A DNA stretch of 64,000 nucleotides, taken from NCBI GenBank assembly GCA_029891345.1, contig CM057009.1:306033166-306097165 (forward strand), given 5' to 3'. Source of the stretch: Dryococelus australis (taxonomy: Eukaryota; Arthropoda; Insecta; Phasmatodea; Phasmatidae). This document shows positions 1-13,099 of this stretch, one piece after another. The translations under genes were made by a program, and so were the position numbers. The notes below the pieces were generated by a model, which was given only the letters and a program-made list of their open reading frames with translations, had not been told where the DNA came from and did not search any database. Every line of letters begins with the position of its first letter. Within the stretch, counting starts at the first letter, position 1.

Positions 1-99
1 ATAATAGATGTTAGGCTACATCCTGAACTATATAACATATAGTAAATTAAGTACTGTATATGATTTAGTAACGCAGTTGTAAAGTACACGGAGGAAAAG

Positions 100-920
100 G
101 TTTTGTTGAATCAAACAAGATTGGTTTAGAGCAACCAAATTATTAGTTTGTAAGGGACAATGAAATATTTTGTTACTGGAACCAAATTATTTTGTTGTTC
201 TCAATTGGTTGCCCCAAACTGTAAGATTTGGTTGGTGCAACTAAAGATTTGTTTGGCCACTCGTACATTAAACAGTTTGGGCCGACATAATCAAATGTTA
301 CATGTTCGAACTCGTTTCGAACCTAGATCAACTGCGTCCGAGAGCGACACCTTAGTAATCTCAGCTAATGTGACAACTGATGACGCCGGAAAGCTTTTAA
401 ATTATATATACTTCAAATTTTGGGCAAAGTATGCTAACAAATATTTCAAGTTTTACAGCTTCACTTGTCAGATTCTTGTTGTATTGTTTTATTACTGTGC
501 TTATACGATTGTTAAGCATCAATAGATGCATTTACAAACACGGTTACTATCCTAGTTGTCACAAAAAAATACAGACTCTCGAGCTGTATTTTTGAACGAC
601 GGCAGTCAAATGAGTGGCCAAACAAATAGAGAACAATTGATTCAACAAAATATTTAATACACACAGTCTAATTTTTTTGGCCTAACACATATTGTGTTTA
701 TTCAAACATATTTCGTTACAGGAACAAAAGTAATTTTGTTGCTTTTCAAATTTTGTTTGCTCAACAATACATTTTGTTGGGGCAACTGAATAAATGTTTG
801 GCTCTATACAAACAAATATTTTGTTAGACTTTTTCTCAGTGTAAACTTGCTCAGAAAAAGTATTTATATTGACTGAACATATAACTTGCACCCTAATACG
901 TTTGCTCATCACCTTGTTAC
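100..920. repeat. AT-rich repeat region with inverted arms, unclassified
   Basis: A 16-bp perfect inverted repeat (ATTTGTTTGGCCACTC at 247-262, reverse complement at 612-627) sits inside a longer stretch in which short variants of TTTTGTTG and CAACAAAAT recur on both sides. The pattern fits an old inverted duplication or a degraded foldback element. The short open frames at 160-525 (+) and 682-912 (-) follow the repeated motif and carry no domain I recognise, so I do not treat them as genes. Outer boundaries are approximate. Confidence 0.4.
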
Positions 921-1918
921 CAATCGCTTGCAGTACTCAAGTTCAGGAACTAAAGCGGATTCTTTTAACTGTTAATTTGGTCATGTAGATTATTTTTGAA
1001 TTGCTGGAAATCTTAAAAATCCTTGTACAAGAACACTATAAATTTAAGTATAAGCTAATATACGAATGCTTTAAGCAATCTAGTTTCCCCTATGCAAGCC
1101 GCATCAGATTTATGTACAGACAGGCCTGTACGTACAACTTCAGTTCTTTAAAAGTGTTTATTTCACAACTCAACGAAATTTTTCGCAAAACTTTGATTCA
1201 GTACACAAAATATACATGCTTGCGTGGCGCATCATATACGGCACCCGAAACGAACACGTTCTACGTACTCGTGAAAGTGTAACATGGTGTGGGTTACGTG
1301 TGAAGTGATATTTACTCCGGCCATAGTCCTGAAACAAACAATCACTTGGCACAGAAACTTGAATATTAACAGTGACAAATTTCCATCTGTGGTACTGCTC
1401 TTTCATTCTACTTGGTCTGCAATCATTACGAAAGCAGTTGACCACGATCATGGCACGGATATTTTCCTTGGGACTGAACTTAACGTCAACATAACCAACA
1501 AGAAAAAAAATTAAAAACTACAACTATTTTTAAATGCCAGTCAACATTATTTTGACAACAATATATAGTAGTATTAGTGTTATTTCGGACCCTGATAATA
1601 ATCGGAAGAAAAGAAGTTATTAAATATTCGTCCCTGTGGTGAGAGTCTGCTTAAGCGACGACCATCTTGGCTGCTATTGACGCGAACTGTATCATACATT
1701 CGCAGTTCAGCCAAAAAAAAATGCCAAGAATTGGGAAAATTTTGGAATATTACATACAAGTTTTGGAAACATTGGTATTTATGTAAATTTTTACGGAAAT
1801 ATATTTGTTGTAATTGATGGGTGCCTCGATCATGTTCGAATAAAAACTTATTAAACATTTTAAGAAAGTTGCTTTATTAGTACATACTTGCAATATTCGC
1901 ACCGTCATTTTGCATGAC
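921..1918. other. Unassigned intergenic sequence
   Basis: AT-rich DNA with only short open frames in random order on both strands. No recognisable domain, repeat family or RNA gene was seen. Confidence 0.5.
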
Positions 1919-2069
1919 TAAGCCGGGTGCACACGTGCGGACAATGTCCACGCGGCGCCGCAAAATCATTCCATGAAGGATTGGCTTATATGTACCAGTG
2001 CACACAGGTAGCTGCAGTGCTGCAGCTGCGCCGCCGCGGTCTATGCCCGCACATGTGCACTAGGTCTTA
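1919..2069. mobile_element. Short GC-rich TIR element (MITE, Harbinger-like?)
   Basis: About 150 bp bounded by imperfect ~40-bp terminal inverted repeats. The left end reads GCCGGGTGCACACGTGCGG. The right end, reverse complemented, gives the matching GTGCACATGTGCGGGC core followed by the same CGCGGCGGC-type GC block. TAA on the left and TTA on the right flank it, which would fit the 3-bp TWA target of PIF/Harbinger elements, but they could also be part of the inverted repeat. No coding capacity. Family assignment is inference. Confidence 0.5.
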
Positions 2070-5000
2070 ACATCCCTTTACATACCTATTCATATTTCGT
2101 GATTTCATTGCCTACTGGCAACTGTATGGCGTCATTTATGCGCACGTCCACATTACTGGTGACTGATTTCTCTGCCATTGACGATTTACCATTGGATGAA
2201 ATTTTCCTTGCTAAGTGCCACATAAATTGTTGGCCAATGACAGATATTATGCGAAACTATAACCGCTTGGCATTAAGTCAACAGTCACATGACAACGTGA
2301 TTCCCCCATGTCCTTAGTTACTTGTAATTAAGTTCATATTTTTCTTAACAATATAAGTTTCGAAATTCGGAGTTTTGTTGCCTTGTTATATTCCCGACAA
2401 CAGTACGGATGAAGATCGTGGCCTAAGTTAAATATTATCTCGACGGCTACCACGCTAGTAGAATGAGTACGAAATACCAAAACATGAAATTCAATATCGC
2501 AGCCTTTCAAGTGGATTTGCAGAGAAAGAGTCTTGAAGTACACTTTAGCTAGTGCACGAGTACGTTAATGGACCCAGTGAAATTAGATTTCCGCGGGATC
2601 GGACTAATAGAAAGCTGGTAATTGTATTTCACGTGATCGGCTTAATCCTGCTACTATCCCCGACATCTGTGTGGCAGAACTTCTATTTCATACCTGCTCA
2701 CAGTCATTTGCCGTTTAAAACCATTAACTGTAATTACAGAAAGCGCCGTCGAATTAATTTTATCGGCTTAATTGATTATTGGTGTGTATCGTCTGATCAG
2801 ACAACATTTTTTTCTGAAAAAAAAAGTTATTAATTATTTTTTGTTAGCTTTTGTAGCAGTGAGGATTTCAATAACTTGGAAACTTGAACTACTTATAGAA
2901 GATTACCATCCAAATGGACGTGGTTTAAACATTTTTGTAAACTAAATAGGTACTTCAATCTGTCCCGAGATGAACATTGTTATTGGTTTGCATTCGTTAA
3001 CGCACGCAGACGAGTTAGTAAATTTCGTTGTAAGTTCTGATATTCTACAAGAATTTGTAGTAATATTTTCTAAATTATATTACTTAATTAGCCCAAAGGA
3101 TTTTATACAAATTGTTGGAAATATTTTTATTTCGGGATTTTTCTAACAGAGGAATAAAGTGACATGCACGACTTAATCTAAATTAATGAGGAAGTCAGAT
3201 TATATTTCATATGGTTTGGTAAGGACTCAATATCGAGGTCTTGAACAAAGTCAGACCTAGAACTGTGTTTCAACAACAGGCACTTCATAGTGAAATATTG
3301 CATTCGAATGAATTCATACTATTTTAAAACTGTTTTAGAATCTCAATTATTATTTTAAAATAATAAAAAGCAATTATTGTTTCCAATTTAGATTCTGGAT
3401 CGTAGTTTTATAATTTTATTCATGTACAAAGAGGCAGATGAGGATTTGTTTACATTGTCGAGCTGTCAACTCAAGGAAACAAGGACTTTAATAAATACCA
3501 TTATGGCTTTTCTCTTATGTTTCAAATACCCAATCCGGGTACGGAAGGAAAACTGCGAAGCTTTCCTTTCCACCTGATATATGTGAGAAACATCTCTCTC
3601 TGGCCACTATGAAAAAATAATGCATCACAAGCAATTGGCCAAATATTACTTCTTCAGGGCACATTTTATGACAGAGCCATGCCTTCCTCTTGTCGTGTAG
3701 TATTTTTGATGCTTGAACAATGTTCCAGTTTTGCAGTACCTTCTACAGAGTAGGTTATATGGTGTCTGTGCAAATGTCCCCCCCCCCCCTTTTTTTTTTC
3801 TAATGAAGAGCCTAAGCGATGGAGTTATTATAGGACGTAACCACAGACCCAGTTACTGTCACATATGGAAATTCTCAATATTGCGGTGATACTCACCACC
3901 TACACTGTAAATGATTGTGTAAATTTTATTTAAAAATTATTTTTACATTTATAAAAGTTTGCAAAAATACAATAATAATACATGGGCACCAGATGGGCGT
4001 ACCTGAGTTCGTGACGAATGGAGGTCTCAAGAAAAATAAACAACTACATTTGATTTCTTATTTATTTACACAGCTAATATTTACAGCATTTAACTATCTG
4101 TCTCCACTATCAATATTTTTATTTAACCGTGAGCGGAATATTTGATGTGTTTTCAACTCTAATTTATGTCCTTTTTAATGTCTCTGCTTGGTCACAGTCA
4201 ATTAACTCATACTCATATTTGACATGTGTTCAGCCTATCTGTTGCCATCATTTGTAATGTATTTCATTCACACATCTAGTCCAATAGTTTGGCCTGCCAG
4301 TCGAACTCTTCACTGCTTGATACTAGCAGTCGCAGATTTCCCTTCCGCTAGTCAATTCTCGCGCTTCTCGACATCTATCTCTCGGAACTCAGCCACTCAT
4401 CCATTCAACAACTACACTCAACTCAACTCCCTGTTAAGAGGCCTGTCACACTTTTATATCGTTCGCCCGGACCATCTGGAAGGTTCAACGCACCCCGAAT
4501 TAAGCTGAGAGAACTAGATCAGTAATCCAGAGAATTCTTCAGATAAACGCAGAAATACTTTCCGCCGAAGGTCGGGAACGGTGAGTCGACAAATGGTTAT
4601 CGCGGCAGAATGCCTCCATAACTCAAAATGCTGGTAGGATCGTCGCTCGACTGTCATCCAAACATCCCATTGACTTACCGTCCATTATCATATCATGACT
4701 CTCTGTCCTCCTCTTCGCACGATCGCGCAGAGCGGGCCAAGGTCAGCGGCGCGGACCAGCGACACGTAACATTGATATACTTAGTGAATTGTATTATTTG
4801 TAACGTTATAAGAGCCGGGTTTGTAATGTATTTAGAATATTTCTTGTAATGTCAAGGAATCACTTTAAATCACTACATGAAACTTACAAACTATTACATT
4901 CTGCGATACTTATTTGACCTAAACCAAGTGAATGTGTTTTATGAACGACATTATACTATGTAATAACCAATTAATTACCTTGGGGGTGTGGGGTATGTTT

Positions 5001-5188
5001 CCTTTAAAAAACCTTTCAAGTGTAAAAATGTATTCTAATTTTACTTTAATTTCACGGGAAAGATAAGCTCATACGATCACATTACTATGTTTATTACCCT
5101 GTTTACTTATTTCCTTTAAGCAATCGAATAGATTGTATTAATAATTTGTTGGCTTGCAAAGCCAATAACTGCCATACCGACGCAAAAA

Positions 5189-5189
<1 letters not shown>
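2070..5189. other. Unassigned intergenic sequence
   Basis: No gene recognised. It holds a C-run followed by a T-run near 3779-3800 and several short open frames (2099-2317, 2552-2833, 3915-4145, 4224-4508, 4628-4849) without recognisable domains. The 4.2-4.8 kb part is more GC-rich than its surroundings and could be an old repeat, but I see no second copy. Confidence 0.4.

Positions 5190-5236
<47 letters not shown>
5190..5236. repeat. (AC)n-(AT)n microsatellite
   Basis: A run of AC dinucleotides passes directly into AT dinucleotides. Confidence 0.95.
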
Positions 5237-5244
5237 TCCACTAT

Positions 5245-5450
5245 TATAAAACTCCCAACTGCGCAACTGTTTAGTCCACCTGCAGACTTGACATTCTGAA
5301 GTGAAGTAAATGATTAATTCACTACCGTCAATTCTCCACAAGATGTGAAATAATTATTTCCTTACCCTGATACATGACGCAGTCGTGTTGTCAAATTGTT
5401 GCGTTATAACCCGAAAGTTGCAGGCTCGAGTCTTGATTATGCAATATTTT
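5245..5450 (+). repeat. Dispersed repeat with a 3' tRNA-like segment, copy 1
   Basis: Homologous over about 200 bp to the reverse complement of 56180-56400. Shared blocks include TTCTGAAG followed by AGTAAATG, and then a tRNA-like tail with TTGCGTTATAA in the anticodon-loop region and a B-box-like GGCTCGAGTC. The tRNA-like part lies at the 3' end of the repeat in this orientation, whereas tRNA-derived SINEs normally carry it at the 5' end. It could be a SINE whose body is read backwards, a repeat that captured a tRNA, or a tRNA pseudogene beside a conserved flank. Confidence 0.5.
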
Positions 5451-8127
5451 TTTGTGTAAATACAATTTGAAAGATTTATCCTCCCACATTATTTGATTTC
5501 AGTTGTTTCCCAGAGCATTATAAAAATTATTTTGTTTCCACTACTCGATCATTAAAGTTGAAATAAAAGCCTAATTTTTTTATATTAGAAATATACGTGT
5601 TGCAATTTTTTCAAAGAAGTTATTCTATTGCTACAATTTTTTTGTCGATAGTTTTATAAAAATGTAAAAGTACAAACAATATTTTGCATGTGCATTTACT
5701 GCTTGTCTATGTGTATGAGGCTTTGCCCTGATGTGATGCACTTACATCTGACCTATCACTTCTGTAGATTAGGAAGTTAAAAAAAGGAGAGTAATCGTCA
5801 TTTTGGATTATATCTTTGTCTAACTCGTTACCGACGAAAGTTTGAGGTAATTTCTGATGATTTGAATTTTCCATGGTGTGTTCATACTGTATGAAAGGCT
5901 CTAATAAATTTTTTAAAACCTTTCAGACCCACTTTAACTTATGTTTGCTGGTGTTGAAAATGAGAAAAAATTGGATCTGTGATGTAAGTACGCCGATAGA
6001 GGACGTGTTACGTTACCAAAATGAACAAACACCTGTAAGCTTTGTGATCAGTTGTGTGAGCCACTTGGAACTTAACAGAAACACGGCTTACGAATATCTT
6101 ATCCACATCAATCTAAAAAATTATTCGCAAATTTACTATATGAGCGTATACGTAGAGTGAGAAACCGCAAATGGTAAAGTTATCTCTCATACATTCATGC
6201 TAGCGTTTATACATTCTCTCAGGAAACCATCAAATGAGTACGAATCTTCCCATCTTTGTATAGTAGCGACGCTAAACATTCCATAGTTGTAACCAGATGT
6301 GTGGTATTATTTCCATACGATGTACGGGCTAAAATCGTCCACTTCAGTTTAGGAACTTTACCGGAAATTTTATTAGTGTGCAAGGTAAGATCACTGGTCA
6401 TGAAGCCTCGAAGGATTCAGTGGCTAAAAGTATGATTCCGAAGCGTTATATACACAGTCGTGTACGCTGGGTCCGAAGGGGTTGAACTGTAATGGGAGTT
6501 ACTTTAAGCTACACACGGAATGGGAAATTTACCCCATACCAACCTGCAACACTCCACATTTTACCATTCCCTTAACACATATGGGAAAGCTATCATGGAT
6601 GCATCGTAATAGCTTTTTCTTTTGTGCTTTTTCAATACCCGTATACAATAATGTGGTAGTTTTACGAACAATTTCTTACGGATTACGGCTTCATCGTGGA
6701 ACACTACAGTTGCTAACAACATGCCACCCTCCCAACTGCAGTAAAGTTTGTGTTTGGGTAAATAGTGTATATAAGGAAATACACATGGTTATTCTTTTAT
6801 TGATACCAAAGAAATTGCCCCTCTGAGCATGGTCAGGTCCAAGGAAATTCAGGTATTTGTCTCATTGCCTTATATGTACTGATATTGGCATATTCTTGAA
6901 CGAAATATTAGTAAGCTTACTAACAATATTTTTGAGTAAAAGGGAATTCAACCAGAACATAGGAGGTTCAGGCCTATTAAATAAAACTGTCTTGGTATGC
7001 TGTTGGAAAGACCAAAAGTTCTTTGCTTTGAGTGATGAAATAAGATAATAATGAATAAACCCAAATGTTCAATTTGTAGGCGTAAGCAACACGACTGTCA
7101 TAAAAGAAAATCTGTATCAGTTGGCAGTGTTTAGCTTTAAATATATTTAACAGTGGAAACATGACTATACGGTTTTGGGTTATATGCCTACATCAAAAAC
7201 AAACAGTTTACTTTTCTTAAATCAGGGATACTGAAAGATATTTTAAAATTGAAACTATATCTATTGTTACAAATGCCTTGCATTTAAAATGAACTCACCT
7301 GTACATAAATTGCGTGTCCTTATTTATGCTTTGTCACTATTTTTCATAGTGAAAACCACTTTTTTGCATGTCTGTCAGTCTACGTGGTTTGAGTGGCACG
7401 ATCAGAGTCAATTGTTTATTTTGATGCCTAAATCAGTCACTGATTATACACCTGAAACCTGTTCTGAATAATGTTTGAAATCTATTAAAAATACGACTTA
7501 TTCTTGTTTGATCAAAACACTCGTACATAATTGTCTATATAGAAAACTAAAAGGATCTTTATCGGTCATGTTTTGGGCGAAATTTTTTATTTGACTATAC
7601 GAGGTTCGCAGAAATGAACGCTGACTCAAGTAAACGACATCTGTGGCATACTTTTTTCTTAAATTTGTGAGGGTTTCCTGTCTTACAGAATTTCTACGCT
7701 ATTTAAATACGGAAGGTTTTCTTTCCACTGCTGTAAGATTCGCCTAGCCATGAGTTTAGTATAACTTTTGGATACGCCCAATACAGAAGTACGCCGAACT
7801 GCGCCTGGAATGGCGAAGTCTGTCTCTTTGTCACACACACGCTCACTGCCGTCACGTACGCACTATGATGGCCCAGGCAAAACCTACCTGATGTTACTAC
7901 GAATATTTTTTTTGTGGATGGGAAAATCTGCGGCAGCCACCAGAAACTATGAAGCAGTTTTTACGAAGAAATATTTCGTGTCATCACTGGGGCGCCTGTT
8001 TTACGTGAAGCAATTCCACCACTATTTTTACTCTGAATCATTTAACTACAGGTCCAGTTTAGTGAGTGAAAAATATTATCTGCCATGCATCTCAAGTGTC
8101 TACCTTGGAATGGACGTGCATTGTCGT
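5451..8127. other. Unassigned intergenic sequence
   Basis: AT-rich. Open frames at 5873-6160, 6482-6826 and 7768-8160 (+) have no domain I recognise. The last of these runs into a transposon fragment at its 3' end, which argues against a real gene. Confidence 0.4.
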
Positions 8128-8274
8128 AAGAACATAATTCTGATTGGCCCAGGTATTTAAGAGAGTATCATCTCATTAAGACTCTCGGCCAATAATCAAA
8201 GGAGAGTACTTTAGTGTGCATGCAAGATATTGATGTCCAGCCTGCACGTAAATTGTTTTGCGAAAAACAGGTGG
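8128..8274 (+). mobile_element. TIR family 3, right-end fragment
   Basis: Matches the right half of the complete copy at 45507-45790. Both contain TTAATTCTGATTGGC or a close variant near their inner end, and both finish with TTTTGCGAAAAACAGGTGG (one base shorter in the CGCG part here). The left half is missing. Confidence 0.6.
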
Positions 8275-8601
8275 CCCTAGCCATACACATAATATGCCAA
8301 TTAGTAGAACAAATAAGGGAGCTGCTTAAATCATGGTGATTATTTATGGACGTACAAATTCACTGCAAACTACAGTTTGGGAAATAAAGGGGAAAATATC
8401 GTACTGTACCAAAATTCTATGTAAGAACATCGTATATGCAACGATTTTAAGTGGACCTTGTGCTAGTTCAATAAAATATTGTTTAAAATAATTTAAAGTA
8501 TTTCATATAGCCGTTTTACAAGTTTTAAGTCACGTCTCTCACACACGCATGCCACAGCTGCCAACCTCGCATCCGTTACTAGGCGTGCCACAAAGTCAGG
8601 C

Positions 8602-8899
8602 CACAGAGTAGATAAATACACAGATACGAAATAGAGTAGCAGTTCCTTCGATAAGGGCGTACCCATTCTCCAACTGGCCGCGTGACTCTCCGGGAACACG
8701 CCTTGTGTCTGACTGGCTACCCCGTGCTACAAAATGTTCCTATTGGCTGGGCCACCAACTTGCAAGTAGGTTACCAGGAAATGTTTGGCGAACTGCGTGC
8801 CAACATGTTCGTGGTGAGCGACGCCATTTTGCTGGTTTGTGCGGCTGCAGTTCGCGGAATAAGCGTCTGTTTCACCTCTGTATACTTAGGTGCTCTGTG
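8602..8899 (+). mobile_element. TIR family 2 non-autonomous DNA element, full copy
   Basis: A 298-bp element. The left terminus begins CACAGAGTAGATAAATACAC and the right terminus is its imperfect inverse, ending CTCTGTG. The inside carries several ATTGGCT (inverted CCAAT) motifs and a GACGCCATTTTGCTGG block that recurs in all copies. Other copies lie at 40.9, 44.2, 51.5, 52.8, 53.7 and 60.9 kb. The CAGAG start is reminiscent of hAT-type ends, but I could not find an 8-bp target duplication, so the superfamily is open. Overlapping short frames on both strands are artefacts of the element. Confidence 0.75.
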
Positions 8900-11800
8900 G
8901 CATAGGGACGAGGTTCTACTGCACCTTCCCAATATACTGCGGGATGTGCTGTACATACATCAAGACCTCAAAATGTCCTCTTTCCCAAGTTAAATTTGCT
9001 ACTGGTACTTTAATATTGGCTTCCAATAACATCAAATTTTGGGTTTAAATTCATAAGTATAGTCTTACTACAAAGTTCTGGAACTATTGGAACTACAGCT
9101 ATAATTCTGAATTTATTCGCACAACTTTTTCAGGAACTTCGATAACTGATATCACGTGTTATGTCAAGGAAGCCACAAACATTCCCTACATTTTTTATCT
9201 AGTTTATTTTTCAGTTAATTTGCTTTACTAATGTTCACTTAAACGATTTATTATAATAAAACAAACTAATTTTCCGAATAACTATCTACTGCTGTAGTCA
9301 AAACTCGCGGCAGATTAAGTAATTTCCTTGGTTCCGCCCTACGTTGATACGGGAAACTGACATGGGGAAAAAAAATAGTTTGAATGTTTTGAAAAAGAAA
9401 AGTAAATATCGTGAGATTATTCAATGTACATAACACTTCCTATTTCAAAAATTAATAGACTAATCCGCACGTAGTAAGGAAAAAAATTAAATCATAGTGA
9501 ATTTTATGTCGATGAAGAAGTTTAGGTTCCACACGTATATGTGATAGAAGTAATACAAATTAAACGAGTTAGTTAAGTGTTTGAAGTATAACTATACAAT
9601 TAATACGAATCCTTGTCTTAAGACGACGTACATATTTTACTGCGAAGGTTGTTTTTATTCACTTAACCAAACAAGCTCATGAGAACTGGTGATCAAGCAC
9701 TCGAAAGTTAGTCTTTCCTAATAAATGTACTAATGTAATTCAAAATAAAGTGAAATTGCCGTATTTTCATCGAGATATTGTGTAAGTGACTGGCATGACA
9801 CAGTTTGTTTAGCCTTTTTTTTCTCTAAAACGTAAAATAATGAAAACCAAATGGTTATTTAGAACACGCGCCGTCCCCAAGTGCCGCAACTAGTTTTAGA
9901 AGCTGACACCAACTGACATTTCCTTTTGGTACGTGTTTACTGCTATATTAACCAGGCAGTTTCGCGCATCACTGTTGAAATATTGAAAGAAATCCCAATT
10001 AACTCCAAGGGCCATGATGCCACTATATATAATATGTTGTTCATAGTGAAATTCCAAAAATACGGGCCAAGTGACTTATTTATCAAAAAAGAAAACATGC
10101 GTATACTACTACAGCGTGTATTAACAGTTTTGTTTATGAATAAATTTTCATTAAGGTGAAATGAGTAACAATATTGTTTTGTCACATACATTGTTTTAAG
10201 TGTGAGGTCAGTGAAATTTTAATTAATTATTGCTTATACATTGAATAACTTTTAAATTGGTTTACGGTAAATACTACGAGCCGTCAAAATTGTTAAATTG
10301 AATCATTATAGATACAATATTTAATATTAACCTTATAACACATTTTTCTCATTGTAGAAAAGTAAGTCTGATAATTACTGTCAGGATAAGTTTCGCTAAT
10401 GTGGTTTCATACTAACATTCAGAATTAAAACTTTAATTATATTTAAAACAATGCAGTAAAAACATGAAATACATGGAATAATTGCTGTTAATGAGAGTTA
10501 TTCCCCATTAAGTTTTAACATATCTATGTGTAATCTCCCTAGCAATTAGCATTGATAAATGTATCTTGGTACTTTTAAAATTATAGCACAATTATTTCAA
10601 ATACTAATCACAATCACTATAATTCTGCGGTGTAGACGCAAGTAAATGTTTTCCAGATTTGCCGCCAGACATCGTCGTGCAACCGAAACATGTCCTCTGT
10701 GAATAAACAGATCGGTTGTTGAGAATGTTGCAAAACGGGCATTGTCCCTTCCCAATAAGACCTTTATTCCATCTGCTGAATGCCTTGCAATCGCCCGCAC
10801 AGATACTCAGATTCCAGCGCGAAAATGCTAACCACAATGAGCACTTTTCCTCTAGCGCTGCAGCTAACGAATCACCAATCCGATTCTCTAGCGATCTTCG
10901 TGCGTCACCTTGCATGTAAAAAGCATTTCATAAATGTTGTGCTACTAGTGAATGTTAATATTTCTCGAAGCATATCTATACTGCATCTAGTCGAGCATTT
11001 GAACATTATGGACGTCTGAAAAATAATTGTTGTTCACGACATAATACTCTTTATAACAGACCCTACTAAAATATTAAGGCAATGGCAACGTAAGTCTGAA
11101 GTTACTATGAAACTTCTTGTTAGTGACTACAGAATGAGCATAATTTTCATATCAGTACGAAATAATTTATTTTTTAAAAGTTTCGTTCACAGAGTTTTTT
11201 TCTCGCAGCTCTACGTGTACCCGTGGATTGTTTAAAGTGCGCGAAAAATTAATTAATGATAAACACTGGTTTTGTAAGTGAAATTAGAAAAACCAAAAGG
11301 GAGACAAATGCTACATATTAATGTTCTGTCAACTTTTTGATCAAATATTTCTTAGAGTGAAGCACTTACATTGAGCTAGTTATAACGCCGCAACTTTGTA
11401 GGCTTAGCTGCGGCTCAAGACGATATGCTAAAGGAAAAAGTTTGAACAAAAAGCGTCCAGATGAAAGTCTCTTGAAAATGTTCTATAAGACTGCCTGTTT
11501 TAAATGTGCTAAAAGTGGTTTGTTAATCAGTCATCCACCACTGCCAACTATTATTTTTGAAAACCATGTAGCACAGTATACTAAGGTTTATTATGCTTAT
11601 GTCGGGAAAAGTTTAATGCTTTTAGTTTGGCAACTAAAATTTTCCCCGCCAGGGTGCACTGGTGGCGCATTAGTACCGAATTTTCCGTTTCGTATCTAAG
11701 TAAGTGGGATCATAGCAATCTTCATAAAATAAATATAATTGTGTAAAATTTTCTGGATTTTATTGTGCTAGAACCGACGTAAGGAATAAGCTTAGTGCTT

Positions 11801-12678
11801 CGCATTAGCGAGTAAATAAAACAAAAATATGTTCACATGCTCTTTATAGACACTTGAACAATTCGCGCGTTCATTTCGAGACAAGCTAGAATTCAAAAAC
11901 TCTTACGATCTAGTTCCTTTTACAATTGGCGCACGTGCAATTTGACACCTCCTGTTGAATCCAGAACCAATAACAAACACGCAAAAAAAAAATGCAGGCG
12001 CAATCATAACCTCCCGCTGAAACAGCTAACATCCACTAGGAAGTTGATTTGTGCGTGATTGTACACAAGACTGTGGAGTCTAGCCTACAAGTCACCGAAC
12101 TTGCGAATTCTTCAGTTCTCCACTTATTTGATATTCTGTTGAAAGCTGTATTTAGCAAACAGTTCCTTAACTCGGTTTATTTATTTAACTATACCAACTG
12201 AATCTAAAAAAAAAAAAAAAAAATAAAAAATTAGTGAAACAGTTAAAAATATAATTTTTTTAAGGGTTTGCCCACGCCGTTCCCTTAAGGGAGAGCAAAG
12301 AAGCACAAAGTTGTTTTCAGTGACACCTATATTTATTTCACAATTAAATTAGTAACTTTTCCCATTTAGATATGCTTGCTTGCTAACAATCAGTGCAGAT
12401 ACGGTTGTACTTTAACTGTTTGCTCTTGAAAACGCCAACGGAGGGCGGAAATAATAGTTACGAAATAAAATTAATACTTAAAAGTTTTCACGTGGGAAAT
12501 TCGAGACAAACACGAACTTTTACACGCATATAAATAAAGTTTATCCATTTACCACGAGCCTAGAGGCGACCTCTTTGGAACACTAACTCGCCTTGCGTCG
12601 TAAATTTCCCCTATGCCTAACTCTCCCATGAGAAATCTCTTTTTCGACCATAAGCTGAGTATTATAACCCGCAACTAT
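8900..12678. other. Unassigned intergenic sequence
   Basis: Mostly AT-rich with no recognised gene. The stretch 10604-10915 is GC-richer and has a 103-codon minus-strand frame containing two CxxC pairs (CPFC and CFGC), but overlapping frames are open too and I recognise no family. A 16-17 base A-run lies near 12210. A frame at 11442-11699 (+) has no known domain. Confidence 0.4.
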
Positions 12679-13099
12679 AGGCTGTTCACGGTAAAACGAG
12701 CACTTTAGAAAGCCCTGCTTAGTATCTAATTGTATTCACTCTGTGTATTCTTCCGCCTTATGTAAAATTAACATCGCCATAGGCCTCGTCACTTTATTCA
12801 CGCGTCGGTCAAGCGAAAGTGTGGAATTATTAGAAAAATTAATATTTTACAAATCTGCTAGTTTTTACACTTCCTTGCATTAAAAAACCAAAGAAAGCTA
12901 AATAAATTATTAAAGTTATCACAAATGGTTACCAAACACTTTTTATTCGACGGTAAGATATGGAACTACTTCCCCTTCGTCGCTGCCAACGTGACTGAGT
13001 ACATGTCACTCAGTGTCCCCGTTAAAATATATGCAGTTTGGGGCAGTGATTATTCTCTAAGGATGATTTCGAAAGTGCTCACTTTGTCGTGAACAGCCT
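12679..13099 (+). mobile_element. MITE-A (TIR family 1), full copy
   Basis: A 421-bp element. Its ends are AGGCTGTTCACGGTAAAACG and the inverted counterpart AAAGTGCTCACTTTGTCGTGAACAGCCT. Internal landmarks shared with the other A copies are CTTCCGCCTTATGTAAAATT and GTTAAAATATATGC. TA-rich flanks (ATAGG at left, CCTTTATA at right) suggest a TA target, as in Tc1/mariner-type MITEs, but this is inference. No coding capacity. Confidence 0.85.
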
